NCBI GenBank assembly: GCA_028716975.1
Contig: JAQUOU010000030.1
Coordinates: 1-34,258 of the forward strand
From: Methylobacter sp.
GTDB lineage: Bacteria; Pseudomonadota; Gammaproteobacteria; Methylococcales; Methylomonadaceae
Direction: 5' to 3'
Length of the DNA stretch: 34,258 nucleotides
Shown: one piece after another, positions 7,045 to 14,184 of the stretch
Position numbering within the stretch: position 1 is the first letter of the stretch
How the letters are laid out: each line of letters begins with the position of its first letter
Notes under the pieces: generated by a model
Database searches by the model: none
What the model was told of the DNA's origin: nothing
What the model saw: only the letters and a program-made list of their open reading frames with translations
Position numbers and translations under genes: made by a program

Positions 7045-7956
7045 TCATAGCGTATTCTCCTCAATGAAGTGTTCACAGGCTTTAACGATGTCAGCCATTA
7101 AGGGCGGCGAGCTTTCATAATACCAAAACGTGCTGCTTGGATGGGCATGGCCAAGATACGTCATTAACGCCAACATATGCTGGCCAATATGATCGCGTCC
7201 TTCTTGGCTCGCTAACAAAGCGTTTGAAGCAAACGTGTGCCGAAAATCAATAAGACGTGGCCGGGGTTGTCCAATTTGACGCGGCAGACCGGATCCCATC
7301 AGAAGTTTTTTGAAGGTGCCGTAGACAGACTGGCGACACATCTTACGGTGCCGTGTCGAAACAAATAAATAATCATTGGTTGTGGCCAGCTTGCTGCGTT
7401 CGCCAATGTATCTCTCTAATGCTAATCGTGCGGTTGGATGAAGCGGCACTATCCGATTTTTGCAAAACTTCGTTTCGCGGATCAACAACCCATCTGTCAA
7501 GATATCCTTGAATTGCAATCCGAGAGCTTCAGAAATTCGCAACCCTGTAGTCGCAAGCAGCCCAATTAGGGTCCGGTACATCAACGCTCGAAACGAGTCT
7601 GCCGGTCCCAGTCGCTCTGTAGCATCCATTAACGCCAGGATTTCCGGCTCAGAATATAGGTAAGGTGTTGGTCGGTGACGCTGAAAGCAGAAAACACCTT
7701 GAAGTGGGACTTCGTGGCGGTTGTCCGCGGTATAACTAAAACGAGCAAAGCGAATTATGGCCTTCAAGCGGGTCGCCCGTTGCGACTCTAAACGAGCTTG
7801 CCCTGCCCAGGCAATGGCGGTCTGTGATGTTACATGTGTATCTCCTTGCGTGGTTGCAAATCGGGCAAAATCATAAAGATAAAAGGCATCGTCTTTAAGC
7901 TTAAAGCCCGCTGCGTGGCGGATGCCCAAATAGGTTTCGACGGCCTTTTTTAACAT
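7045..7956 (-). CDS. ritB: Second RIT tyrosine recombinase
   Basis: A 303-residue tyrosine recombinase and the only intact member of the trio. The start MLKKAVETYLG at 7956 is chosen because its ATG overlaps the ritA stop (ATGTTAA), the RIT gene order. A longer start at 7974 exists. The N-terminal core-binding helices run to about residue 100. The catalytic domain shows TTGLRISEALGL (Arg I), LIDFRHTFASN (an Asp replaces the usual His of HxxR), and YLGHAHPSSTFWYYES, with the nucleophile Tyr among the paired tyrosines. The product works with RitA and RitC on the element ends; with both partners damaged it is probably idle. Its TGA stop overlaps the ritC ATG. Confidence 0.85.
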   Translation of the reverse strand: MLKKAVETYLGIRHAAGFKLKDDAFYLYDFARFATTQGDTHVTSQTAIAWAGQARLESQRATRLKAIIRFARFSYTADNRHEVPLQGVFCFQRHRPTPYLYSEPEILALMDATERLGPADSFRALMYRTLIGLLATTGLRISEALGLQFKDILTDGLLIRETKFCKNRIVPLHPTARLALERYIGERSKLATTNDYLFVSTRHRKMCRQSVYGTFKKLLMGSGLPRQIGQPRPRLIDFRHTFASNALLASQEGRDHIGQHMLALMTYLGHAHPSSTFWYYESSPPLMADIVKACEHFIEENTL

Positions 7957-9187
7957 GGTGCCTCCCCAGGCCACGTCCGCGTGACCCGTTGCAGCAACGA
8001 CAGATCAGTCTTCGCGTAATGCGCCGTGGTCTCAATGCTACGGTGACACAATACCTCACCGATGGCTTGCAGCGATGCACCTTGGCGCAACATTGCTGTT
8101 GCGGCTGAATGGCGTAAGACATGGGCACCAAACGAAGGGGCATGGACCCCAGCATGTCGAATTGCTTTGGCTGCGACATGCTTAACAACATATCGGGTGA
8201 TCGGTAGCCAGGGCGCGATGGCGGTGAGGAAAATGCGGTTCGTTTCAACTGGGGGACGTGCTGTATTGAGATATTTCAACAAGGCATCCCCAACGTCTTG
8301 TGGCAAAGGTAGTTTCGCTTCGCGTCTGCTCTTGCCGATAACTATAAATGTCCCATTAAACCAGTCGATATCAGGAAGTTTTAAGTTAGCCACTTCACTG
8401 GCACGCAAGCCCAGCCGGACGAGCAGCAGAAGGATTGCTTTGTCCCGTATCCCGATCGGTACGGTGTCATCGCAACAGGCAAGGACACGTTCCAACTCTT
8501 CCAACGATATATAACGCGGCAACCTTGCAAGTGGCCATTCGGCAATAGGGGGAATGGCCGCATCAAGACCTGGCTTACAATGACCGGTAGCAATTAAAAA
8601 CCGAAGAAACATGCGAACCGCCGTCGCCCGTTTCTTAATAAATGCCTGCGGTCCTTAGCGGAGGCAAGGATGAAGGCGTGTAGTTCTTTCGCATTGTACT
8701 TTTCTGGACATTCGCCGAGCGTCGATAACAGTGCAGCAATATGCTGTTGGTAGTTGCTCAACGTCGAGAGCATCACGCCTCTATGCGTGTGCATCCAGGA
8801 TTCAAACAGTTGCAGAAGTTCCGGTTGAGGTGCTTGCGGTAAAGTCTGGGCACATGCGATCTTGTGCTGAAGACGAAGAAACTCGACAAAGTGCTGAACT
8901 CCCCGCCAATGTATTGAGTGCTGTCCTTTTGAATAATACAATCGGCCGTTTTTGGCGAGAGAATCGCGAAAATGACTGAGTGCGTCGACCGGTAACGAGG
9001 TCAGATTGCCATAGGTTTTCTTGCCCCATATGCCAAATTGAACGATACCTGGTAGATACTGACAGATGACTTCTTCATGGAAACCGCACCACGTCAACCA
9101 ATCAGTGAACTCATCCAGATATGACCCGGCAGGGCTGGCGTAATAACTTGTGAGAGTGGTCTTGCGTTTGAAATATGTTGTGAGCAT
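7950..9187 (-). pseudogene. ritA: First RIT tyrosine recombinase, frameshifted
   Basis: The start at 9187 (MLTTYFKRKTTL) is set by GAAGGAGGGCAGT in front of the ATG. The N-terminal half runs in one frame to LASAKDRRHLL. The catalytic half runs in another (PQAFIKKRATAVRMFLRFL onward). One missing G near 8652-8655 (AAGGACCG where AAGGGACCG would read AKGPQAF) explains the break. The catalytic residues all remain: GLRASEV (Arg), AHVLRHSAAT (HxxR), and HRSIETTAHYAK (His and Tyr). Repaired length is about 412 residues, normal for RitA. A homopolymer sequencing error cannot be excluded. Confidence 0.85.
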
Positions 9188-9302
9188 ACTGCCCTCCTTC
9201 AATTGGTGTGATGGGAGGTGGCAGTAATATGCCGAGCAAATCAGTAAAAGGTGGGTGTTAAGGCGATGATTTCTAGAAGATTACTGCCATCCTTGACTAG
9301 GA

Positions 9303-9338
9303 TACTCCGCATATTCCTGGACTCCACATATCCTCGAA
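9303..9338. repeat. RIT-like terminal inverted repeat, right
   Basis: 36 bp, the exact reverse complement of 4146-4181, 115 bp upstream of the ritA start. DNA from 9339 to 9495 shows no gene. Confidence 0.9.
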
Positions 9339-9503
9339 ATGGTAAAAATAAGCAAAGGCTAATACTTGGTATCTCCTGATAAAAACGTTGATGAGTGTAA
9401 AAAGTCTACTTCTTAAAACCCGTCATTCTAAAGATGATTTGAGAATTTATATCGAGAACCATTTTTGATAAGTATCATTCGAGCAAAACACAGTTAAATT
9501 TGG

Positions 9504-10358
9504 GGCAGTGGGTCAAAGCTGTGACATAACATGAAAATAAGGGGATAACTGAATGATTTATTGGCCGCATAATTTCCCACATGACCTGCTACCAAGAAAT
9601 CACCTGCCCAAATTGCTACAGCAACGACATCACAAAATCAGGAAGGAGCGCGCGCGGCGCACAGCGCTATCGTTGCCAACACGCGGGCTGCCCAACCCAA
9701 ACCTTCATGCTTAACTACCTCTACAAAGCCTATGAACCTGGCATCAAGGAGCAAATAGTTGACATGGCCATTAACAGCAGTGGCATCCGAGACACGGCGC
9801 GGGTGCTCAAGGTCAACAAAAACACCGTGATCAGCACCTTGAAAAAGAAAGAGGCCCGCTTGGTCCAGGTGACCCCGCTGGTTCTTGCCCAAGACACCGG
9901 TAAGCCTTTGGAGGTCAGACTGGAGCTCATCGGCGTGGAGGCTGAGCTGGACGAGCAAGGGTCGTTTGTGGGAAAAAGTCAAACCAGCGCTGGCTATGGC
10001 ACGCCGTTGACCACGCCAGCAACACCGTGCTGGCCTATGTGTTTGGCAAGCGTAAGGACACCGTCTTCCAAGGCTTGAAGGCGCGGCTTGCGCCCTTCAA
10101 CATCAGCCGCTACTACACGGACGACTGGGGGCTTATGAGCGCCACCTCGACGTGGGCGGGCATGAGGTGGGCAAGCAAAACACTCAAAAGAGTGAGCGCA
10201 AAAACCTGAACTTTAGAACCGGGATCAAACGATTGGCGCGCCACCCCCTTTGCTTCTCAAAGCTGGAGAAGATGCACGATATTGTCATTGGGCTGCTGAT
10301 TAATAAGGTCGAGTTCGGTCGCGATATTTATGCCTAATCACAGGTTTGACCCACTACC
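9504..10358 (+). mobile_element. IS1-family insertion sequence, 855 bp, with 8-bp target duplication
   Basis: Ends read GGCAGTGGGTCAAAGCTGTG (left) and GGTAGTGGGTCAAACCTGTG (right, inverted). AAATTTGG flanks both sides (9496-9503, 10359-10366), the 8-bp duplication expected of IS1-family elements. It carries a single long transposase gene instead of insA/insB, as in the single-ORF IS1 subgroup. Confidence 0.9.
9581..10337 (+). pseudogene. IS1-family transposase, two single-base frame breaks
   Basis: The N-terminus has the IS1 zinc-finger pattern (CPNCYSND, then RYRCQHAGC) and an HTH (ARVLKVNKNTVISTL). The DDE domain follows: ELDEQGSFVGK, then in another frame NTVLAYVFGKRKDTVFQ and YYTDDWG, then in a third HEVGKQNTQK and the EFGRDIYA end. 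Break 1 is at the A-run 9973-9977 (five A where six would keep the frame). Break 2 is at the G-run 10127-10131 (five G where six would). Break 1 sits on GGGAAAA, a possible -1 slippery heptamer, but break 2 has no such excuse. Probably dead. Confidence 0.85.
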
Positions 10359-10380
10359 AAATTTGGATACGAAAAAGATT

Positions 10381-10404
10381 TCTCGAAAATGAGGATTTTC
10401 GAGA
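10381..10404. promoter_or_regulatory. 10-bp perfect dyad upstream of the zincin-like gene
   Basis: TCTCGAAAAT and ATTTTCGAGA are exact inverse copies around GAGG. It lies about 115 bp before the next gene and lacks a T-run, so it looks more like an operator than a terminator. Confidence 0.4.
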
Positions 10405-10520
10405 GGTTTGCTCAGCCAGCCGCAGCGGCATTTGAAATCAAGGCGTTGCGGTTCTTGAATATAGTTCTTGAAATGCTATTCTCGATCTCTTACTATCGCA
10501 ATGAGTTTCGATAAAGAAAG

Positions 10521-11180
10521 GTGACCGTGCCACCATTACAAGAGCTTGATCTAGTCTCCTCACAGGCTCAGCCGATCCTCGACGCCTTCTACGACGGGGT
10601 CCTGGCGTGTGGTCGCGAGCCACCCTTCAAACCGTCAATCGTCACCGCAACGACACCAGACGCGACGAGGTATGACCCTCTGTCCCGTGCCGTGATTCTC
10701 GTCCCCTATGAGGTGCTCCCGCCGCCGCGCCGTGCCGCCATGGATCGCTTTGCCGTCATCGGAACGCTTGGCTTGTCCGGGCGTGAACAATACATCGAGG
10801 TATTCAATAACCTGCTGGTGGCACACGAGCTCGGTCATTGGCTGCAAGAGGTAGCACAACGGCCGTTGAATCGTTGGCAGGCCGAATATCAGGCAAACCA
10901 GATCATGGTCGCTTTTTGGCGCGAATATCCAGCCTCCCCACCCTCCGCAGAAACGGAGAGGCGCTTGGCCAATTTTGTCGCCCAATCGCCGAACATGCCA
11001 AATCCAATGCCCGAAAACACTGGCATGAGCATTCAAGACTATTTCAACACCCATCTTGCCGAAATTGAAGGCAATCCAATGGCCTATGCAGGTTTTCAAA
11101 AGATAATGGTGCGTCAAGCCATCGGCGAACAGCCCGCTCCCAGCTTCTGCCAAATGGTGACAACGATATGGCCCCCATAG
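10521..11180 (+). CDS. Zincin-like putative metallopeptidase, transposon passenger
   Basis: A 219-residue soluble protein. HELGH at residues 102-106 followed by E122 (AEYQANQ) fits the HExxH...E zinc ligands of gluzincin-like peptidases. There is no signal peptide. The GTG at 10521 follows AAAGAAAG; a second GTG two codons on is equally possible. GC content is higher than in the flanks, and the gene sits just before a resolvase gene inside a Tn3-type right end (11764-11801), so it probably came in as a passenger. Substrate unknown. I do not recognise a characterised homologue; the peptidase call rests on the motif alone. Confidence 0.6.
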   Translation: MTVPPLQELDLVSSQAQPILDAFYDGVLACGREPPFKPSIVTATTPDATRYDPLSRAVILVPYEVLPPPRRAAMDRFAVIGTLGLSGREQYIEVFNNLLVAHELGHWLQEVAQRPLNRWQAEYQANQIMVAFWREYPASPPSAETERRLANFVAQSPNMPNPMPENTGMSIQDYFNTHLAEIEGNPMAYAGFQKIMVRQAIGEQPAPSFCQMVTTIWPP

Positions 11181-11211
11181 TCGGTTCGACATTGGGTGAC
11201 GATCACACGAT

Positions 11212-11768
11212 ATACTGATCGGCTACGCTCGTGTCTCGACGCAGGATCAGAATCTTGAGTTGCAGCGGGAAGCCTTGGGCAAGGTTGGATGCTAGAAGGT
11301 TTTTGAGGACAAAGTAAGTGGCACGCGGGCTGACCGACCAGCTTGGCCAAGGCGATGGAAATGCTGCGTGAGGGCGACACCCTGGTGGTCTGGAAGCTGG
11401 ATCGCCTAGGACGTAGCGTTAAACAACTGGTCGATCTGGTCGGCGAATTGCACAAACAAAGCGTCCAGTTCAAGAGTCTGACCGACGCCATCGACACCGG
11501 CACGCCATCTGGCCGGTTCTTCTTCCACGTCATGGCCAGCCTCGCCGAAATGGAGCGCGAGCTGATCGTCGAGCGCACTCGCGCTGGATTGAAAGTCGCC
11601 CGACAGCTTGGCCGCAAGGGTGGACGTAAGCCAAAAATGACCGAGAGCAAGATCGAATCCGCCAAGAAGCGGCTGACCAGCGGCGTCCCAGCCAAAGATG
11701 TGGCCAAGAACCTTGGCGTGTCCGTTCCTACGTTGTACCGTTGGGTGCCAGCCTCGGCGCAGGCTTAG
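11212..11768 (+). pseudogene. tnpR: Tn3-family resolvase TnpR, nonsense and frameshift
   Basis: The frame from about 11212 reads LIGYARVSTQDQNLELQREAL with the active serine. A TAG at 11293-11295 stands where homologues have CAG (GCQKVFEDK). The frame then resumes to the RADRPA stretch, where one T is missing at about 11343. The rest is normal: MEMLREGDTLVVWKLDRLG, GRFFFHVMASLAEMERELI and the HTH AKDVAKNLGVSVPTLYRW. The usual ATG is also replaced by ATA. The intact gene would be about 186 residues. Its 3' end overlaps the 38-bp repeat. Confidence 0.85.
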
Positions 11769-11801
11769 CGTACGATTTTTTCCGTTTTCTGAAGCGACAC
11801 C
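11764..11801. repeat. 38-bp Tn3-family terminal repeat, outer end at 11801
   Basis: On the minus strand it starts GGTGTCGCTTCAGAAAACGG and ends GTACGCTAAG. That is the Tn21/Tn5393-type end pattern, with one change in the leading GGGG. The dead tnpR is immediately inside. Confidence 0.8.
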
Positions 11802-11895
11802 ATTTTAGGCGATTTTAAGTGTCCACTAATTTACAAGTTTACAGACATAGAAATTTCACTAAAAAACCATGTCTACCAAATCGTTTTTCAGCGTA

Positions 11896-11918
11896 TTTAT
11901 AGACGATCTGTCTATAAA
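11896..11918. promoter_or_regulatory. 9-bp dyad, resolvase-site-like
   Basis: TTTATAGAC and GTCTATAAA flank GATCT in AT-rich DNA between two Tn3 right ends (11801 and 12002). A leftover res site of the element ending at 12002 is a reasonable guess. Confidence 0.4.
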
Positions 11919-11964
11919 TCGATTTAAGAGACAGTTTTAATATTAATTTTTGGTTCTATTGGGT

Positions 11965-12002
11965 CTTAGCGTACGTTGTCGTACCACTGGACTTTAGACC
12001 CC
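11965..12002. repeat. 38-bp Tn3-family terminal repeat inserted in a tnpA gene, outer end at 12002
   Basis: On the minus strand it begins GGGGTCTAAAGTCCAGTGG and ends ACGCTAAG, exactly 38 bp and close to the Tn3 end itself. It interrupts the transposase gene right after codon 33, so it marks a second transposon inserted into the first. Confidence 0.75.
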
Positions 12003-12103
12003 AGATACTCCAGCCGCTGAGCATCATCAAAATCTGGCAGGCCATATAGAGCATACTGCTCGGCTCCCGATAGTACGGTCAGCAGCTTATTTTTTGCTGC
12101 CAT
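11966..12103 (-). pseudogene. tnpA: Tn3-family transposase, first 33 codons only
   Basis: The ATG at 12103 follows the vapC stop by three bases. LLTVLSGAEQYALYGLPDFD is the characteristic opening of one branch of Tn3 transposases. After LEY the frame runs into the 38-bp repeat of another transposon and stops at 11966-11968. Tight coupling to phd-vapC is the known arrangement of toxin-antitoxin pairs embedded in the Tn3 transposition module. Not functional. Confidence 0.75.
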
Positions 12104-12106
12104 TCA

Positions 12107-12493
12107 TTAGACGTGTTGAACTGGACCTGGGTATTCGGCCACATAGGCATCGGAGGTCAGTAGCGTGATGCCTTCGACAATGGCCTGGGCGACAAGTAGG
12201 CGATCAAAAGGGTCTTTATGGATGGGTGGCAAGGTGCCGATGGTGACCGCATGCTCGCTGAGGATCGGCAGTTCATTGTAGCCATTGTCCAGCAGCCCCC
12301 GCCGTAACAAGCGCGGATCGACCTGGAAGTCTTTGCGGCCTAAGCCGCATTTGATAACGATTTCCCACAAACTGGCGACGCTGAAGAGCAGCTCGTTTTC
12401 AGGGGCGCTCATCAGCGCCTGGGCATCCGGTGGCAAATACTCAAAACCTTCCGCCGCCCATAGCAGCAGATGGGTGTCCAAGAGCAGCTTCAT
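12107..12493 (-). CDS. vapC: PIN-domain toxin (VapC-like)
   Basis: A 128-residue PIN-fold RNase. The acidic set is complete: D6 (LLLDTHLLLW), E44 (ASLWEIVIK), D97 (DPFDRLL) and D115 (LLTSDAYV). VapC toxins cleave tRNA or rRNA when freed from their antitoxin. The start overlaps the antitoxin stop by ATGA, giving coupled translation, and the truncated tnpA follows at once. It looks intact. The RNA target cannot be told from sequence. Confidence 0.9.
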   Translation of the reverse strand: MKLLLDTHLLLWAAEGFEYLPPDAQALMSAPENELLFSVASLWEIVIKCGLGRKDFQVDPRLLRRGLLDNGYNELPILSEHAVTIGTLPPIHKDPFDRLLVAQAIVEGITLLTSDAYVAEYPGPVQHV

Positions 12494-12735
12494 GCGCCAT
12501 CCTCAAATAGCTGTACGATTTCTTCTTCGCCCATCCGGTCAAAATCATCCGGTACATGGATTTGTCCAGCCATAAAACCGAACCGCTTGATTTGAGAAGG
12601 CTCCGGCGCATTAAGCGCCATCACTTTAACCATCGGCTTGCCAGCCTTGGCAATGACAAACGGTTCACCCTTGGCGGCTTGCTCTACCAGACGGGATAGT
12701 TGGGTTTTAGCGTCGTGAATATTATATGTCTGCAT
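12490..12735 (-). CDS. Phd/YefM-family antitoxin
   Basis: An 81-residue antitoxin with the Phd opening MQTYNIHDAKTQLSRLVEQA and the GEPFVIAKAGKPMVKV strand pair that binds DNA. The acidic C-terminus (MGEEEIVQLFEDGA) should wrap the toxin. I use the ATG at 12735; the upstream in-frame ATG at 12753 would add six residues. TAAACTA repeats at 12753-12780 overlap the expected promoter and could be the operator for self-repression. It is transcribed away from the long resolvase gene. Confidence 0.9.
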   Translation of the reverse strand: MQTYNIHDAKTQLSRLVEQAAKGEPFVIAKAGKPMVKVMALNAPEPSQIKRFGFMAGQIHVPDDFDRMGEEEIVQLFEDGA

Positions 12736-12781
12736 GATGACAACCTGATTCAACTTAGTTTATATGGTTTAGTTTATCACG

Positions 12782-12827
12782 GTTCGATACCCTTTCCTAG
12801 TTCGAATAAGGTAACCCTTTATCGAAC
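12782..12827. promoter_or_regulatory. Inverted GTTCGATA/TATCGAAC sites between phd and tnpR (res candidate)
   Basis: GTTCGATA at 12782 and TATCGAAC at 12820 are exact inverse copies, with a third TAGTTCGAAT between them. Resolvase recombination sites normally lie in the gap before tnpR, as here. Confidence 0.55.
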
Positions 12828-12905
12828 TAGTGGTAAATGGTACGCTATAAACTTAAAGTATAACTCTAATCAGACCGGTTCGGTTAAACAACCCTAATAG
12901 TACCA

Positions 12906-13874
12906 ATGCCCCATTTTATCCGTGCTTATCTTCGAGCCTCTACCAATGAGCAAGACGCCCAACGTGCACGCGGTTCTTTGGATCGCTTTGCGCACGAACA
13001 CAGTGTGGTCATTTGTAACTACTATGCTGAAAACGAATCCGGTGCTCATTTAAAGCGCCCGGAGTTATTCAGGCTGTTGGCTGATAGCCGACCAAGCGAT
13101 GTCTTGCTTGTGGAAGACATCGACCGGCTTTCGCGTTTGGCCAACGCCGAATGGGAAAAACTAAAAGGCATTATCCGGGAACGAGAGGTACGTGTTGTAG
13201 CGGTGAATGTGCCAACCACTTGGCAACATTTATCCCCGATACAAAACGAGTTTGATGCGCGTATGTTTGGAGCCATCAATGACATGCTTTTGGATATGTT
13301 GGCCGCTATTGCTAGGCGTGACTATGAACAGCGACGGGGACGGCAAAAACAAGGTATCGAAAAAGCACGAAGCGCCGGAAAATACCGTGGGCGTATGGTT
13401 GACTTAGAGCGTTACAATGCAATTAACCGGTTGCTGGCAAGCGGTAGTTCATGGAACGTTGTACAGAAAACCATTAAATGCAGTCGCAGTACGATAAGCA
13501 GCGCAATCAAATATACGTCACGGGCAGTAAGCACACAGTGCGCCGATCCAGAAGTCGAATCGAAGAAATCCGTTGCAATTATTCTTTGGGTTCATATTGA
13601 GAATGGCAGCAAATTTACGCGCGGCAAAAAAACCGTACGAGAGAAAATCACAGGGATGCTTTTAACTAGTTACCAAGGGCAGAAACTGAACGATAGCGAA
13701 ACTCGGATTATGATTCAGTTTGCCGACGATGCCGATCTGAAAGAACAAATCGACGAAATTCTGGATGAGATTCATCAAATAGCTGATTTTCGCAATTGCG
13801 AAATAACCGACCTGTCACTCCAGGAAGAATCAACAGGCCGTTATTGGAATGAATATGACGGGGGCTGGAAATAG
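12906..13874 (+). CDS. tnpR: Long serine resolvase (ISXc5-type TnpR)
   Basis: A 322-residue serine recombinase. The catalytic serine is S12 (AYLRAST), followed by VLLVEDIDRLSRL and the hinge helix MLAAIARRDYEQRRGRQKQG. The HTH (WNVVQKTIKCSRSTISSAI) ends near residue 205, and about 115 extra residues follow. Extended TnpR proteins of about 300 residues are known from ISXc5-like Tn3 elements. The C-terminal part contains an acidic segment (DDADLKEQIDEILDEIHQI) of unknown role. It looks intact and resolves cointegrates at the site upstream. The element's right end lies at 14036-14073. Confidence 0.85.
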   Translation: MPHFIRAYLRASTNEQDAQRARGSLDRFAHEHSVVICNYYAENESGAHLKRPELFRLLADSRPSDVLLVEDIDRLSRLANAEWEKLKGIIREREVRVVAVNVPTTWQHLSPIQNEFDARMFGAINDMLLDMLAAIARRDYEQRRGRQKQGIEKARSAGKYRGRMVDLERYNAINRLLASGSSWNVVQKTIKCSRSTISSAIKYTSRAVSTQCADPEVESKKSVAIILWVHIENGSKFTRGKKTVREKITGMLLTSYQGQKLNDSETRIMIQFADDADLKEQIDEILDEIHQIADFRNCEITDLSLQEESTGRYWNEYDGGWK

Positions 13875-14035
13875 GATTATTCTGTGTGACAAAATTTTCT
13901 GGGATTCCGGCTTACACCCCCTCACTAGGGCTTGCCCTATTGGTAGGGGCATTGCGAGGTTTAATATCAAAATTACAGGCTAAATCTTAAAAATGTTAAT
14001 GTGTTGATTATAATGAAGTAGTTTATAGTTCTGGC
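13875..14035. other. Tail between tnpR and the transposon end
   Basis: No gene. A TAGGGC..GCCCTA hairpin near 13926-13939 could end tnpR transcription, although no T-run follows. Confidence 0.35.
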
Positions 14036-14073
14036 GAAGACGGTGGTTATTACAGCTATGTGGTAACTGCCCC
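14036..14073. repeat. 38-bp Tn3-family terminal repeat (type A), outer end at 14073
   Basis: On the minus strand it starts GGGGCAGTTACCACATAGC. It agrees with 653-690 at 34 of 38 positions and has the same orientation. It is the right end of the element that holds tnpR, phd-vapC and the truncated tnpA. Confidence 0.8.
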
Positions 14074-14184
14074 GTTTTACAGTGATGCCCTCCTTGACCG
14101 GTATCAGCGAGGTGAATAGACCGACCTAACTGACACCCATCAAAAAGGGCTATTGGGTTGTATTTTCAAGCGCCTTCTGATTTT

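Larger units (their letters stand above)
4236..7048 (-). pseudogene. ritC: Third RIT tyrosine recombinase, broken by an insertion and a 16-bp duplication
   Basis: The ATG at 7048-7046 overlaps the ritB stop as ATGA. After the first 11 codons the gene is split by the 5212-7013 element. Joining the flanks minus one TTTTT copy restores HITAFLQERLPLQRAAS without a frame change. The catalytic set is GLRVSEL (Arg), PHVLRHT (HxxR) and WLGHT (His). A 16-bp tandem duplication at 4359-4390 then shifts the frame right before the tyrosine, giving a false end TTEYTNDRGISSR. Dropping one copy restores TTEAYLRADPTEK, with the nucleophile Tyr, and reading continues to the natural stop at 4236-4238. Both lesions are read directly from the sequence. 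Confidence 0.9.
4146..9338 (-). mobile_element. RIT-like (recombinase-in-trio) element
   Basis: Perfect 36-bp inverted repeats (4146-4181 and 9303-9338, outer end TTCGAGGATATG, inner end GGAGTA) bound three tandem tyrosine recombinase genes on the minus strand. ritA and ritB overlap by ATGTTAA, and ritB and ritC by ATGA. This is the hallmark of RIT elements, which are usually near 3.4 kb. Removing the 1802-bp insertion in ritC gives about 3.4 kb. ritA and ritC are broken, so this copy cannot move by itself. It truncates an MmyB-type regulator gene on the left. Confidence 0.85.

Noticed and set aside
9339-9495. N-terminal HTH half of the MmyB-type regulator on the far side of the RIT element.
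   Set aside because: The minus-strand frames here show no XRE helix-turn-helix pattern, so the missing half is not at this junction.
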